DNA of 50,534 nt from DATFUL01 sp041499035 (lineage in GTDB: Bacteria; Patescibacteriota; Microgenomatia; UBA8517): contig JBGQJK010000005.1 of the NCBI GenBank assembly GCA_041499035.1, forward strand, positions 1-50,534. The letters run 5' to 3'. Of the stretch, positions 23,779-31,872 are shown piece by piece; position 1 is the first letter of the stretch, and the number at the start of each line of letters is the position of its first letter. Below the pieces are notes generated by a model. The model ran no database searches and was not told the DNA's origin. It saw only the letters and a list, made by a program, of their open reading frames with translations. A program made the position numbers and the translations under genes.

Positions 23779-24420
23779 ATGGTTAAAGCACAAATTTACA
23801 CACTCAAAGGTTCAAAAGTCGGGGAATTTACACTCCCCAAAGACATTTTTGAACACGAGATTAACTTAAAATTATTGGCTCAGGCAAATCATGTTTATGA
23901 AGACCGCGGCCATATAGGCCTAAGGAATACCAAAACCCGATCCGAGGTCAATAGGACCACAAAAAAGATTTACAAACAAAAAGGAACGGGAGGCGCCCGC
24001 CATGGAAGTAGACGTGCCAATTTGTATGTAGGAGGAGGCATCATTTTCGGCCCGCGTCCCCTAAGGCGTATGCTTGATATGTCGCAAAGTCAAAAGAAAG
24101 CAGCAATCCTCTCCGCATTTTCGGCCAAAGCCAAGGCTGCTGAAATTGTGGTTCTTAGGGGTATTTCCGGATTAAATAAAACTAAAGAAGCGGGGGAATT
24201 TTTAGCTAAACTTGGCAAGGACGTCAAATTCAAAAAATTTACGTTTTTGCTGTCGGAGAGTAATCTAAAGAATTTCAGATTCTTAAGGAATATCCAAAGT
24301 GTTACAACTATTCTTTATAAAAGTGCTAACGCCTTTGACGTAATCAGTGCCGGACAACTGGTACTCGATGAAGACATTTTTGAAAAGAAAGTAGTGAAAG
24401 TTGTTAAGAAAACAAAATAA
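23779..24420 (+). CDS. rplD: Ribosomal protein L4
   Basis: 50S protein lining the exit tunnel; in E. coli it also autoregulates the S10 operon. 213 residues with KQKGTGGARHGSRRANLYVG and GPRPLRRML, the conserved loop region. The 41-base gap before it contains a small hairpin (GGGC-GAA-GCCC near 23753). It ends 2 bases before rplW. Confidence 0.96.
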   Translation: MVKAQIYTLKGSKVGEFTLPKDIFEHEINLKLLAQANHVYEDRGHIGLRNTKTRSEVNRTTKKIYKQKGTGGARHGSRRANLYVGGGIIFGPRPLRRMLDMSQSQKKAAILSAFSAKAKAAEIVVLRGISGLNKTKEAGEFLAKLGKDVKFKKFTFLLSESNLKNFRFLRNIQSVTTILYKSANAFDVISAGQLVLDEDIFEKKVVKVVKKTK

Positions 24421-24422
24421 AC

Positions 24423-24701
24423 ATGTTGAGACCTGTTTTTACAGAAAAAAGCACAAAAATGGCCAAAGAAGGCAAATACACCTTTTGGGTGGAGCCCAAT
24501 TCTGACAAAATGGGGCTAAAGTCCGAAATCGCCAAGCTTTTTGGGGTTCACGTGCTCTCTATTAGAACCGTAGGAAAGGGTAGCGAAGTAGGTAAAAATG
24601 CCCGGGGTAGAAAATTCAGCAAGTTGGCCTCCAAAAAGGCAATAGTTACGCTTAAAGGTGATGAAAAAATTGATGTATTCGAGGAAAGCAAAAAGAAATA
24701 A
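24423..24701 (+). CDS. rplW: Ribosomal protein L23
   Basis: Tunnel-exit protein that docks trigger factor and SRP. 92 residues beginning LRPVFTEKSTKMAKEGKYTF, with the typical KSEIAKLFGVHVLSIRT helix-strand. It sits between rplD and rplB with gaps of 2 bases on each side. Confidence 0.96.
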   Translation: MLRPVFTEKSTKMAKEGKYTFWVEPNSDKMGLKSEIAKLFGVHVLSIRTVGKGSEVGKNARGRKFSKLASKKAIVTLKGDEKIDVFEESKKK

Positions 24702-24703
24702 CC

Positions 24704-25456
24704 ATGGGAAAACTTAAATCAATATTACAAAAGAGGTCGGGTAGAGCCCACGGCGTTGTCGTGGTCAGGCACCAGGGAGGCGGACACAAAAAGTTCCTTA
24801 GAGAAGTGGACTTTAAACGCGGTAAACTGGATATCTGGGGCAAAGTAATCGCAATTGAGTACGATCCCAACAGAAATGCCGAGTTGGCTTTAGTGCTTTA
24901 CGAAGACGGTGAAAGACGCTATATTCTTAGCCCGGACAAGCTTGAGGTTGGTATGAAGGTTATTGCCTCGGAGCTGGCACCAGTTGAGGTAGGGAACTCT
25001 TTGCCTCTTTCCGCAATTCCGGTCGGCGCCCAGATTCATAATATTGAAATTAGTAAGGGCAAAGGCGGCCAGATTGTTAAAAGTGCCGGAAGCGCAGCCG
25101 TGGTATTCGGCAGGGAAGACAATTGGGTTTTGGTTAAATTACCTTCAGGGGAGATCAGGAGATTCTATCCTGATGCCTGGGCAACTGTAGGGCAGGTAGG
25201 CAATGTTGAATCAAAGAATGAAGTTATAGGCAAGGCCGGCAGGGTCCGCCACATGGGCATTAGACCTAGTGTACGTGGCACTGCAATGAATCCGCATGCT
25301 CATCCGCACGGGGGTGGAGAAGGCAGGTCAGGCGTCGGTATGAAGTTTCCCAAGACTTTCTATGGCAGGAAGGCGGTAGGTAAGACTAGAAACAAGATGA
25401 AGTATTCTAATTATCTGATAGTTCAAAGGAGGGGAGGCAAAGCCATTTTAGGCTAA
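24704..25456 (+). CDS. rplB: Ribosomal protein L2 (N-terminally short)
   Basis: Peptidyl-transferase-centre protein. 250 residues against about 275 in most bacteria: roughly 25 N-terminal residues before the RHQGGGHKK motif are missing, and no upstream start is available because rplW ends 2 bases away. The essential PHGGGEGR loop with its His is intact, though the preceding residues read NPHAH where NPVDH is usual. Confidence 0.95.
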   Translation: MGKLKSILQKRSGRAHGVVVVRHQGGGHKKFLREVDFKRGKLDIWGKVIAIEYDPNRNAELALVLYEDGERRYILSPDKLEVGMKVIASELAPVEVGNSLPLSAIPVGAQIHNIEISKGKGGQIVKSAGSAAVVFGREDNWVLVKLPSGEIRRFYPDAWATVGQVGNVESKNEVIGKAGRVRHMGIRPSVRGTAMNPHAHPHGGGEGRSGVGMKFPKTFYGRKAVGKTRNKMKYSNYLIVQRRGGKAILG

Positions 25457-25465
25457 TATTTGATT

Positions 25466-25747
25466 ATGAGCAGAAGCAATAAAAAAGGGCCTTATGTAGA
25501 CCCGATCTTAACCGCAAAGATAGTAAAAGGCATGGGACTTAAAGAAAGTCCTATTAAAACGTGGTCCAGGGCCTGTCAGATTCCTCCGGAGTTTGTAGGC
25601 AAGTATTTCCAGGTCCATAACGGCCATGTGTTTATTCCCGTATTTGTAACGGAAGATATGGTAGGGCACAGATTGGGTGAATTTGCCCCGACAAGAACCT
25701 TTAGAGGCCACGGCGAAATCGTTAAGAGAACTATGGATAAAACATAA
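25466..25747 (+). CDS. rpsS: Ribosomal protein S19
   Basis: 30S head protein. 93 residues with SRSNKKGPYVDPIL, HNGHVFIPVFVTEDMVGHRL and FAPTRTFRGHG, all typical. The ATG at 25466 is chosen over a TTG two codons upstream because MSRS is the usual family start. Confidence 0.96.
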   Translation: MSRSNKKGPYVDPILTAKIVKGMGLKESPIKTWSRACQIPPEFVGKYFQVHNGHVFIPVFVTEDMVGHRLGEFAPTRTFRGHGEIVKRTMDKT

Positions 25748-25751
25748 CCTT

Positions 25752-26207
25752 ATGAAAAACGAATTTAAAGCGACACAAAAATATTTGATAGAGAGTCCGC
25801 GAAAGCTCAGGGCAGTAGTTGCTTTGATCAAGAAAATGAAGCCTACGGAGGCTATTGAGAGATTGCCATTTGCCGGTAAGCGCGCTGCGGATAATCTGTC
25901 AAAAGTGATTAAATCTGCGCTTGCCAATGCCAAGAACCAGGGAGTAGGCGAAACCGATTTGGTTTTTAAAGAAATCCAGATAGGCGAAGGGCCAAGATTA
26001 AAAAGAGGTAAAGCAGCCAGTAGGGGCCGTTGGCATCCCTTCAAACGTAGAATGAGCCACATACGCGTAGTACTGACGCTGAATAAGCAGAGCGTGCCAT
26101 CTGATGGTAAACAAATTTCAAGTAAGCAAATAACCAAATCAGAGAAGATGGCTCCTGAAGAAGGAGGGAAAGACGGAAAGGAGAACGAAAGTGTCGCAAA
26201 AAGTTAA
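25752..26207 (+). CDS. rplV: Ribosomal protein L22 with extended tail
   Basis: Exit-tunnel protein. 151 residues. The core (YLIESPRKLRAVVALIKKM, ending RRMSHIRVVL) is normal in length. It is followed by about 40 extra residues that include KQSVPSDGK, encoded by the same palindromic repeat as in the L3 tail. The last 17 bases overlap rpsC. ATG at 25752 follows rpsS by 4 bases. Confidence 0.94.
   Translation: MKNEFKATQKYLIESPRKLRAVVALIKKMKPTEAIERLPFAGKRAADNLSKVIKSALANAKNQGVGETDLVFKEIQIGEGPRLKRGKAASRGRWHPFKRRMSHIRVVLTLNKQSVPSDGKQISSKQITKSEKMAPEEGGKDGKENESVAKS
26083..26110 (+). repeat. 28-base near-palindromic repeat, copy 2 (in rplV)
   Basis: In-frame copy in the L22 tail. It differs from copy 1 (23655-23682) at three bases: two are synonymous and one changes Leu to Val. 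The two halves around CCATC-T-GATGG form a short stem. Confidence 0.75.
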
Positions 26208-26844
26208 CCCAATCGGTATAAGAACTGGCCATTTTCTACCCTGGAAATCAAGGTGGTTTGGCAATTCAACGACCTTTAAAGAATTTTTGGTTGAAGATAT
26301 CAAGATCAGGAAGGGCCTAATGGACAAGCTTAAGCTTGCCGGTATTACTACCGTTGAAATCGAGCGTATGGCCAAAAGTATGGTAATTATTATTACTGTA
26401 AGTAGGCCAGGAGTAGTTATAGGCCGCGGCGGAACGGGCATTGAGGACGTAAAGAAATTTATAGTCAATACAATGAACGAAGTAAGGAAGGTTAAGGTAA
26501 AGGATGTTAAAATAGACATACGGATTAATGAAGTTAAAAATCCCGAACTTTCGGCCCATTTGGTAGCGGGTAGGATTGCACAGGAGCTTGAGCGTAGAAT
26601 CCCTCACAGGCGCGCGGTTCAAAAGGCAATAGAGAGGGTTATGGCCTCGGGCGCCCTGGGCGTCAAAGTTGTTCTGGCCGGGCGCATTAATGGAGCGGAA
26701 ATAAGCCGTGTTGAAAAATTCCATCAGGGTAGTGTTCCGACACAGACTTTAAGGGAAAATGTTGACTATTCGCAGGTTCCGGCTCTCTTGAAACGCGGAT
26801 ACGTAGGGGTCAAGGTTTGGGTACACAGAAAGCAGGAGGAATAA
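26191..26844 (+). CDS. rpsC: Ribosomal protein S3
   Basis: 30S entry-channel protein with a type II KH domain. 217 residues: SQKVNPIGIRTG start, KH motif VVIGRGGTGIEDVKKF, and C-terminal GRINGAEISRVEKFHQGSVP. The start codon is GTG at 26191, inside the rplV end, supported by an AAGGAG sequence 7 bases upstream and by the family N-terminus. Confidence 0.96.
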   Translation: MSQKVNPIGIRTGHFLPWKSRWFGNSTTFKEFLVEDIKIRKGLMDKLKLAGITTVEIERMAKSMVIIITVSRPGVVIGRGGTGIEDVKKFIVNTMNEVRKVKVKDVKIDIRINEVKNPELSAHLVAGRIAQELERRIPHRRAVQKAIERVMASGALGVKVVLAGRINGAEISRVEKFHQGSVPTQTLRENVDYSQVPALLKRGYVGVKVWVHRKQEE

Positions 26845-26848
26845 TTGT

Positions 26849-27259
26849 ATGATGCAGCCAAAACGCAGAAAATTTATCAAAGAATTTAGAGGCAGGAGAC
26901 GCGGAAATGCGACCAGGGGATCCGAGATTTCGTTCGGTGACTACGCAATGAAGGCTCAGGAAGTTGCCTGGGTAACTTCGGCACAAATTGAGTCGGCAAG
27001 GCGTACCATTACTCATTCTCTGAAAAAAGGGGGAAGGGTTTGGATCAGGCTTTTTCCGGACAAGCCGATAACAAGTAGACCCGCAGGCAAACGTATGGGT
27101 GGCGGCAAAGGTGAGATTTCGACTTATGTTGCCGTAGTTAAGCCTGGAATGGTACTTTTTGAGGTAGCCGGAGCAGCGGAGGACATAGTTCGCGAGGCAT
27201 TCAGAAAGGCCTCGGCAAAGCTACCAATTGATGTAAAGATGGTTGGCAGGGAGGTCTAA
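26849..27259 (+). CDS. rplP: Ribosomal protein L16
   Basis: 50S A-site protein. 136 residues starting MMQPKRRKFIKEFRGRRRGN, with FPDKPITSRPAGKRMGGGKG. A clear Shine-Dalgarno sequence, AGGAGG, lies 11-16 bases upstream within the rpsC end, one of few strong ones in this operon. Confidence 0.96.
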   Translation: MMQPKRRKFIKEFRGRRRGNATRGSEISFGDYAMKAQEVAWVTSAQIESARRTITHSLKKGGRVWIRLFPDKPITSRPAGKRMGGGKGEISTYVAVVKPGMVLFEVAGAAEDIVREAFRKASAKLPIDVKMVGREV

Positions 27260-27262
27260 AAA

Positions 27263-27478
27263 ATGAAAAAGAAAGACTTTAACGATTTAAGAACGAAGGA
27301 AATGAGTACCCTAAAAAAGCTGGCAATGGAGAAGAAATTGGAAGCTGCCAAGAAAAGAATGGAAATAGTTGGAGGCAAAGATAAAAATCTTAAAGCTACC
27401 GGGAGCTTGAGGCATGATTTGGCCCAAATTCTAACTGTGATAAGAGAAAAAGAGATAATTGAGAAGTTGAAGAAATGA
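27263..27478 (+). CDS. rpmC: Ribosomal protein L29
   Basis: Small helical tunnel-exit protein. 71 residues; two-helix pattern with KDFNDLRTKE at the start and SLRHDLAQILTVIREKE at the end. Its stop overlaps the rpsQ start by 4 bases (ATGA). Slightly longer between the helices than average. Confidence 0.92.
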   Translation: MKKKDFNDLRTKEMSTLKKLAMEKKLEAAKKRMEIVGGKDKNLKATGSLRHDLAQILTVIREKEIIEKLKK

Positions 27479-27723
27479 AAATATTTACGGGTAAAGTAAT
27501 CGGCACAAAAATGGCAAAAACCGCGGTAGTTTCGGTGGAGAGGGTCGTGGTGCACCCTCTTTATAAAAAGAGGTTCAGGAGGGACAGAAAATATCAGGTT
27601 CATGATGAGATCGGGGTAAAACTTAACGATGTAGTCAAATTTACTGCCAGCAAGCCCTATTCCAAAACCAAGAAATGGAAAATATTGGAAGTAGTTACTG
27701 TTAAAAAGAAAGGAACCAAATAA
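27475..27723 (+). CDS. rpsQ: Ribosomal protein S17
   Basis: 30S primary binding OB-fold protein. 82 residues with FTGKVIGTKMAKTAVVSVER and HPLYKKRFRRDRKYQVHDE. Translationally coupled to rpmC through the ATGA overlap. Confidence 0.95.
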   Translation: MKIFTGKVIGTKMAKTAVVSVERVVVHPLYKKRFRRDRKYQVHDEIGVKLNDVVKFTASKPYSKTKKWKILEVVTVKKKGTK

Positions 27724-27724
27724 A

Positions 27725-28090
27725 GTGGTACAGCTTAGATCAATTTTAGTTCCGGCAGATAACAGCGGCGCAAAACGACTGATGATAATTGGTGTCCCCG
27801 GTAGAGTCGGAATAGTCGCGTCTTTGGGGGATGTTGTGCTTTGCGTAGTTCAAGGCGCGGACCCTGCAGGAGCCGTAGTTAATCACGAGAAAGTCAGAGT
27901 CCTAATTGTCAGGACCAGGAAGGAAGTGGGCAGGCCCGACGGCACATATGTCCGCTTCGATGATAATGCGGGGGTAGTTATTGATAAGCAGGGATTACCC
28001 AGAGGAACCAGAATACTCGGTCCCGTGGCACGGGAAGTTAAAGATGCGGGATACAATAAAATTGCATCATTAGCGCGCGAGGTTATCTAA
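27725..28090 (+). CDS. rplN: Ribosomal protein L14
   Basis: 50S protein at the subunit interface. 121 residues, near-universal length: VQLRSILVPADNSGAKRL, VRTRKEVGRPDGTYVRFD and GTRILGPVAREV. Starts with GTG one base after the rpsQ stop. Confidence 0.97.
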   Translation: MVQLRSILVPADNSGAKRLMIIGVPGRVGIVASLGDVVLCVVQGADPAGAVVNHEKVRVLIVRTRKEVGRPDGTYVRFDDNAGVVIDKQGLPRGTRILGPVAREVKDAGYNKIASLAREVI

Positions 28091-28100
28091 AAAACAAAAT

Positions 28101-28415
28101 ATGATTAAATTTAAAAAAGACGACACAGTCAAAATAACGGCAGGCAAGGATTCCGGACGTGAGGGCAAAATTGAAAAAATCCTACCTAAGGAGATGAAGG
28201 TAATTGTTCCGGGAGTTAATCTTTACAAAAAACATGTTAAAGGCATGGGGGACACTAAGGGTGGAGTTTATGATATTCCGCGTCCCCTCTCTTTTGGCAA
28301 AATAGCTTTGATTTGTCCTAAGTGTAAAAAGATTACGCGGGTTGGTTTTAAATTTGCAGGCAAGGAAAAGGTCAGGGTTTGCAGGAAATGCGGAAAGGAA
28401 ATTGATACAAAATGA
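28101..28415 (+). CDS. rplX: Ribosomal protein L24 with zinc ribbon
   Basis: 50S assembly initiator. 104 residues: KOW motif (KITAGKDSGREGKIEKIL), then a C-terminal zinc ribbon with CPKC and CRKC pairs. The stop overlaps the rplE start by 4 bases (ATGA). Confidence 0.95.
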   Translation: MIKFKKDDTVKITAGKDSGREGKIEKILPKEMKVIVPGVNLYKKHVKGMGDTKGGVYDIPRPLSFGKIALICPKCKKITRVGFKFAGKEKVRVCRKCGKEIDTK

Positions 28416-28996
28416 ACAGACTAAAAGAAAAATACAACAAAGAAATTAAGTCAGCTTTGGCCAAAGACCTGACAATTAAAAACCAGATGGCCCTTCCCAA
28501 ACTCATTAAAGTTGTAGTTAATATGGGTGTCGGTGAAGCCGCAAAAAGCAAACAGGCAATGGAGGCCCTACAGAAAGACATGTCGGCTATTACGGGTCAG
28601 GCGCCCTCAACCAGAAATGCTAAAGTTTCCATTGCCACTTTCAGCCTCCGTGCCGGAATGCCCGTGGGTCTCTCCGTTACCCTCCGGGGTGAGAGAATGT
28701 TCTCATTCCTGGATAGGCTTTTCTCCATAGTTTTGCCGAGACTGAGGGATTTCAGGGGGGTTTCTTTAAAATCTTTTGACAAGCAGGGCAACTATACCTT
28801 GGGAATTGCAGAACACACGGTTTTTCCGGAGATCGACCCTACAAAATCTGCCCAACCGCATGGAATGGAGATTACGATAGTTACCAACGGGGGAGACGTG
28901 AGAGGCGAAGCCGACACCGCTGTGGTAAAATCCAAGCTGCTTTTGGAAAAATTAGGTATGCCGTTTCAGAAAGAAGTATTAGAAAGAGAAAGGTAA
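28412..28996 (+). CDS. rplE: Ribosomal protein L5
   Basis: 5S rRNA-binding protein. 194 residues with VVVNMGVGEAAKSKQAME, FRGVSLKSFDKQGNYTLGI and EIDPTKSAQPHGMEITIVT. About 15 residues longer than the usual bacterial protein, mostly at the C-terminus. Confidence 0.96.
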   Translation: MNRLKEKYNKEIKSALAKDLTIKNQMALPKLIKVVVNMGVGEAAKSKQAMEALQKDMSAITGQAPSTRNAKVSIATFSLRAGMPVGLSVTLRGERMFSFLDRLFSIVLPRLRDFRGVSLKSFDKQGNYTLGIAEHTVFPEIDPTKSAQPHGMEITIVTNGGDVRGEADTAVVKSKLLLEKLGMPFQKEVLERER

Positions 28997-29003
28997 AAGT
29001 ATT

Positions 29004-29189
29004 ATGTCAACAACTGCAAAAGAAGTAAGAGAATCAAAGAAATTAAAGTATAAAACCAGGTATCATAACCGTTGCAAAATTTGCGGAAGGTCACGTGGTT
29101 ATATGCGCAGATATGGTCTCTGTCGTTTGTGTTTCCGTGAGTACGCCCTGAAGGGGGAAATCCCCGGCGTGAGGAAGGCCAGCTGGTAA
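29004..29189 (+). CDS. rpsZ: Ribosomal protein S14, zinc type
   Basis: Small zinc-binding S14 (61 residues). The four ligands lie in CKICGRSRGYMRRYGLCRLC. This C+ short form is the same type found in Gram-positive and many CPR bacteria. Confidence 0.96.
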   Translation: MSTTAKEVRESKKLKYKTRYHNRCKICGRSRGYMRRYGLCRLCFREYALKGEIPGVRKASW

Positions 29190-29193
29190 AAAT

Positions 29194-29595
29194 ATGTCAA
29201 AAACAAGAAAACAATCAGCAACAAATTATCCGGTGGGCGACTTCTTAATCAAAATTAAGAACGCCAGTATGGCCGGAAACAAGGAAGTCAAGATTGCAGC
29301 CAGTGGTAAAGTCCTGGCGATTGCTGAAGCCCTTAAGAAACTTGGCTTCCTGGACGGGGTCAAAAAAGACAAAGACATAATCACAGTCACTTTGGCTTTT
29401 AAGAATAAAAAACCCTTACTTATGGACGTCAAACTTATGAGTAAGCCGGGCCTTAGGATTTACATGGGGGTTGACGAAATTGAGAAGAAAAAAGGTCCGT
29501 CGATATTTTTAATAACCAGTCCGAATGGCATTATTTCATCCCGTCAGGCAGTCAAAACCAGAACCGGTGGGGAAGTGATAGCGGAAATACTCTAA
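29194..29595 (+). CDS. rpsH: Ribosomal protein S8
   Basis: Binds 16S helix 21; in E. coli it is the spc operon repressor. 133 residues with YPVGDFLIKIKNASMAG and the conserved C-terminal GIISSRQAVKTRTGGEVIAEIL. Lies 4 bases after rpsZ. Confidence 0.96.
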   Translation: MSKTRKQSATNYPVGDFLIKIKNASMAGNKEVKIAASGKVLAIAEALKKLGFLDGVKKDKDIITVTLAFKNKKPLLMDVKLMSKPGLRIYMGVDEIEKKKGPSIFLITSPNGIISSRQAVKTRTGGEVIAEIL

Positions 29596-29596
29596 C

Positions 29597-30148
29597 ATGT
29601 CAAAAATCGGCAGATTACCAGTACCACTTTCAGGCGCAACAGTAGCAGTTGAGGGTCGTGTGGTTAAGGTTACGGGCCCTAAGGGTACTTTATCACTCAA
29701 GCTGCCGAGGGGGATTGAAGTCGCGGTAGAGGGACCTGAAGTTAACGTGACAACTAAGGGTAAAAGTATATCCGATACTGCAAATCATGGAACAATCCGC
29801 GCTCTAATCAATAACAATGTCAAAGGAGTTACAGTTGGTTGGAGCAAGCAGCTTGAGCTGGTCGGAACAGGTTTCAGGGCCGAGGTTGCAGGTAAAACCC
29901 TAAGCTTAACAGTGGGCTATTCCCACCCCGTTAAAATTGAAGCACCGGAAGGTATAACTTTTAAGGTTGAAAAAGCAATTATTACTGTTGAAGGCGCCGA
30001 CCGCGAAGTCGTAGGGCAAACCTCGGCCAATATCAGGGGGGTTAGACCTCCCGAACCTTACAAAGGCAAAGGTATTAAATATGTAGACGAAGTAATCAGG
30101 AGAAAAGCAGGCAAAGCAGCAGCAAAAACGACAGGAGCTGCAGCTTAA
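29597..30148 (+). CDS. rplF: Ribosomal protein L6
   Basis: 50S protein near the sarcin-ricin loop. 183 residues: start SKIGRLPVPLSGATVAVEG, then the signature PEPYKGKGIKYVDEVIRRKAG near the C-terminus. Begins 1 base after rpsH. Confidence 0.96.
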   Translation: MSKIGRLPVPLSGATVAVEGRVVKVTGPKGTLSLKLPRGIEVAVEGPEVNVTTKGKSISDTANHGTIRALINNNVKGVTVGWSKQLELVGTGFRAEVAGKTLSLTVGYSHPVKIEAPEGITFKVEKAIITVEGADREVVGQTSANIRGVRPPEPYKGKGIKYVDEVIRRKAGKAAAKTTGAAA

Positions 30149-30172
30149 TTAAACCATGGAATTGAACACAAT

Positions 30173-30514
30173 ATGATTATAAAAGCAAAAAGATACAAAC
30201 AAAGAAAGGCCAGAGTCCGCTCCCGGATAGTGGGAACTGCGGCCCGTCCCAGACTTACGGTTTATAAATCAAGTATCCATATTTATGGCCAACTTATTGA
30301 CGACGATAAACAAAAGACATTAGCCGCCGCCAGCGATCTTAAAATTAAAGCCGGCAAAAAGCTTGACAAAGCGGGCTTAGTTGGAGAAGACCTTGCAAAG
30401 AAAGCGCTTGCCAAAAAGATTAAGAAAGTTACTTTTGACCGGAACGGTTTTAGATACCACGGCAGAGTAAAAGCCTTGGCCGAAGGCGCCCGGAAGGGGG
30501 GTTTAGAGTTCTAA
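30173..30514 (+). CDS. rplR: Ribosomal protein L18
   Basis: 5S rRNA-binding protein. 113 residues: KQRKARVRSRIVGTAARPRL, TVYKSSIHIYGQLIDD and FDRNGFRYHGRVKALAEGAR. Confidence 0.96.
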   Translation: MIIKAKRYKQRKARVRSRIVGTAARPRLTVYKSSIHIYGQLIDDDKQKTLAAASDLKIKAGKKLDKAGLVGEDLAKKALAKKIKKVTFDRNGFRYHGRVKALAEGARKGGLEF

Positions 30515-30524
30515 AAAAACAAAT

Positions 30525-31010
30525 ATGTCATTTAATAGAAATCAGCAATACAGCGGACCTCCAAAAGAGTTTGAGGAAACAGTGGTTCAAATAAATAGGA
30601 TTAGCAAAAAAACCAAGGGAGGCAACCAGATCAGGTTTTCTGCACTCATTGTCGTCGGTGACAAAAAAGGGAAGGTTGGCCTTGGCTTGGCCAAAGCTCA
30701 TGATGTCAGAAACGCCATAAGAAAGGCGATAGAGGCAGCCAAAAGAAAGATGATTATGGTTCCCCTGGCGGGAACAACTATCCCCTACTCTGTTCACGAA
30801 AAATTTTCGGCAGCAAAAGTTATGCTTAAGCCGGCACCTCCCGGATCCGGAATTATTGCAGGGGGACCTATGAGAGTTGTACTGGAAGCCGCCGGAATTC
30901 GCGATGCAGTCGGCAAAATTCTTGGAACCAAAAATAAAATCAGCAATGTTTATGCAACACTTAAAGCACTAGAAACTATCTCAAACCTGGTGGAAATGAA
31001 ACGCAAATGA
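30525..31010 (+). CDS. rpsE: Ribosomal protein S5
   Basis: 30S fidelity protein with a dsRBD-like fold. 161 residues: EETVVQINRISKKTKGG, RFSALIVVGDKKGKVGLGL, then PPGSGIIAGGPMRVVLEAAG. The stop overlaps the rplO ATG by 4 bases, so there is no room for rpmD (L30), which normally sits between them. Confidence 0.97.
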   Translation: MSFNRNQQYSGPPKEFEETVVQINRISKKTKGGNQIRFSALIVVGDKKGKVGLGLAKAHDVRNAIRKAIEAAKRKMIMVPLAGTTIPYSVHEKFSAAKVMLKPAPPGSGIIAGGPMRVVLEAAGIRDAVGKILGTKNKISNVYATLKALETISNLVEMKRK

Positions 31011-31438
31011 AATTACCTAAAGTAACAGTCAGACGAAAAAAGAGAGTCGGCCGGGGTGTTGGAAGCGGCAAGGGCAGCCACACAGTGGGCCGTGGGCAAA
31101 AAGGCCAAAAGTCGATGGGCGACATAAACATCCTTTTTGAGGGATTAAAGATGAAGAAATCTTTCCTCAAACGCCTTCCTCTGATGCGCGGCAAAGGCAA
31201 GTTTCATCCAAAGGGCAAGCCCGTTACATTAAACCTTAGTGATTTGGAATCCCTCCCTTCAGGGTCCAAGGTTACGGTAGAACTTTTAGTCAAAAATAAA
31301 TTGGTTGATGCAAAATTAGCCAAAGCTTATGGAGTAAAAATTCTCGGTGGGGGTAAAACAACTAAGAAATTCACCTTTATGGTTTCCACTTCCAAATCGG
31401 TGGCTAAGCTAGGTGAGAAACCGGAGAAAAAAGCTTAA
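31007..31438 (+). CDS. rplO: Ribosomal protein L15
   Basis: 50S assembly protein. 143 residues: KRVGRGVGSGKGSHTVGRGQ, a typical Gly-rich arm, and the C-terminal VKILGGGKTTKKF. It is the last gene of this block; secY, its usual neighbour, is displaced by about 5.8 kb. Its stop overlaps the stop of the convergent sigma-region-4 gene. Confidence 0.95.
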   Translation: MKLPKVTVRRKKRVGRGVGSGKGSHTVGRGQKGQKSMGDINILFEGLKMKKSFLKRLPLMRGKGKFHPKGKPVTLNLSDLESLPSGSKVTVELLVKNKLVDAKLAKAYGVKILGGGKTTKKFTFMVSTSKSVAKLGEKPEKKA

Positions 31439-31800
31439 CTGGAGAGTTTGCCTATTTGTTCATTCACGCCAATTAAGGTTCGTAGTTTGCCAAGGGCACT
31501 AAACTCGATTTGTCTTACCATTTCCGAGCTTACGCCAACTTTAGGCGCTGCTTCTCTCAAACTTAACCCTTGGAGAAAACGGAGCTCAATAACAGTGCGC
31601 TCTCTGTCTTCCAAGTTTGAAAGTAGTGTTTGTACTACTGTTTTTGCTTCGGTTGCTTCAAGTTCGTTTTGTGCGTTGGGATCAACTACACCGGAAGCTT
31701 CAAAAATCTTAGACCAAGCGGACTCTTCCTTAAGGAGTTCTTTTTCCTTATTGTTTAAATAGTATCTAACAATATCTGCTCTGCTGCGTCGCTCAGGCAT
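31435..31800 (-). CDS. Sigma-70 region 4-like DNA-binding protein
   Basis: 121 residues. Residues about 62-110 (LSNLEDRERTVIELRFLQGL, then a helix-turn-helix ending SSEMVRQIEFSALGKLR) match sigma-70 region 4, the -35 recognition module. There is no region 2, so it cannot act as a normal sigma factor alone. The N-terminal 60 residues are charged and helical. It is convergent with rplO. Its promoter has TATAAT (31807-31812) 6 bases before the ATG and TTGCGT at 31829-31834 with a 16-base spacer. It may be a regulator that touches RNA polymerase, or a sigma-factor remnant. Confidence 0.7.
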   Translation of the reverse strand: MPERRSRADIVRYYLNNKEKELLKEESAWSKIFEASGVVDPNAQNELEATEAKTVVQTLLSNLEDRERTVIELRFLQGLSLREAAPKVGVSSEMVRQIEFSALGKLRTLIGVNEQIGKLSS

Positions 31801-31861
31801 ATTGGAATTATAGCTATTTTTCTAAAAAACGCAAAAAACTTTAGTTTTGGGGAAAAAGAGT

Positions 31862-31867
31862 TAAAAT
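31862..31867 (+). promoter_or_regulatory. -10 box of the HD-domain gene
   Basis: TAAAAT within GAAAAAGAGTTAAAAT, 5 bases before the ATG. The next gene has nearly the same sequence (GAAAGAGTTAAAAT, 32523-32536) before its start. Confidence 0.5.
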
Positions 31868-31872
31868 AGCTC

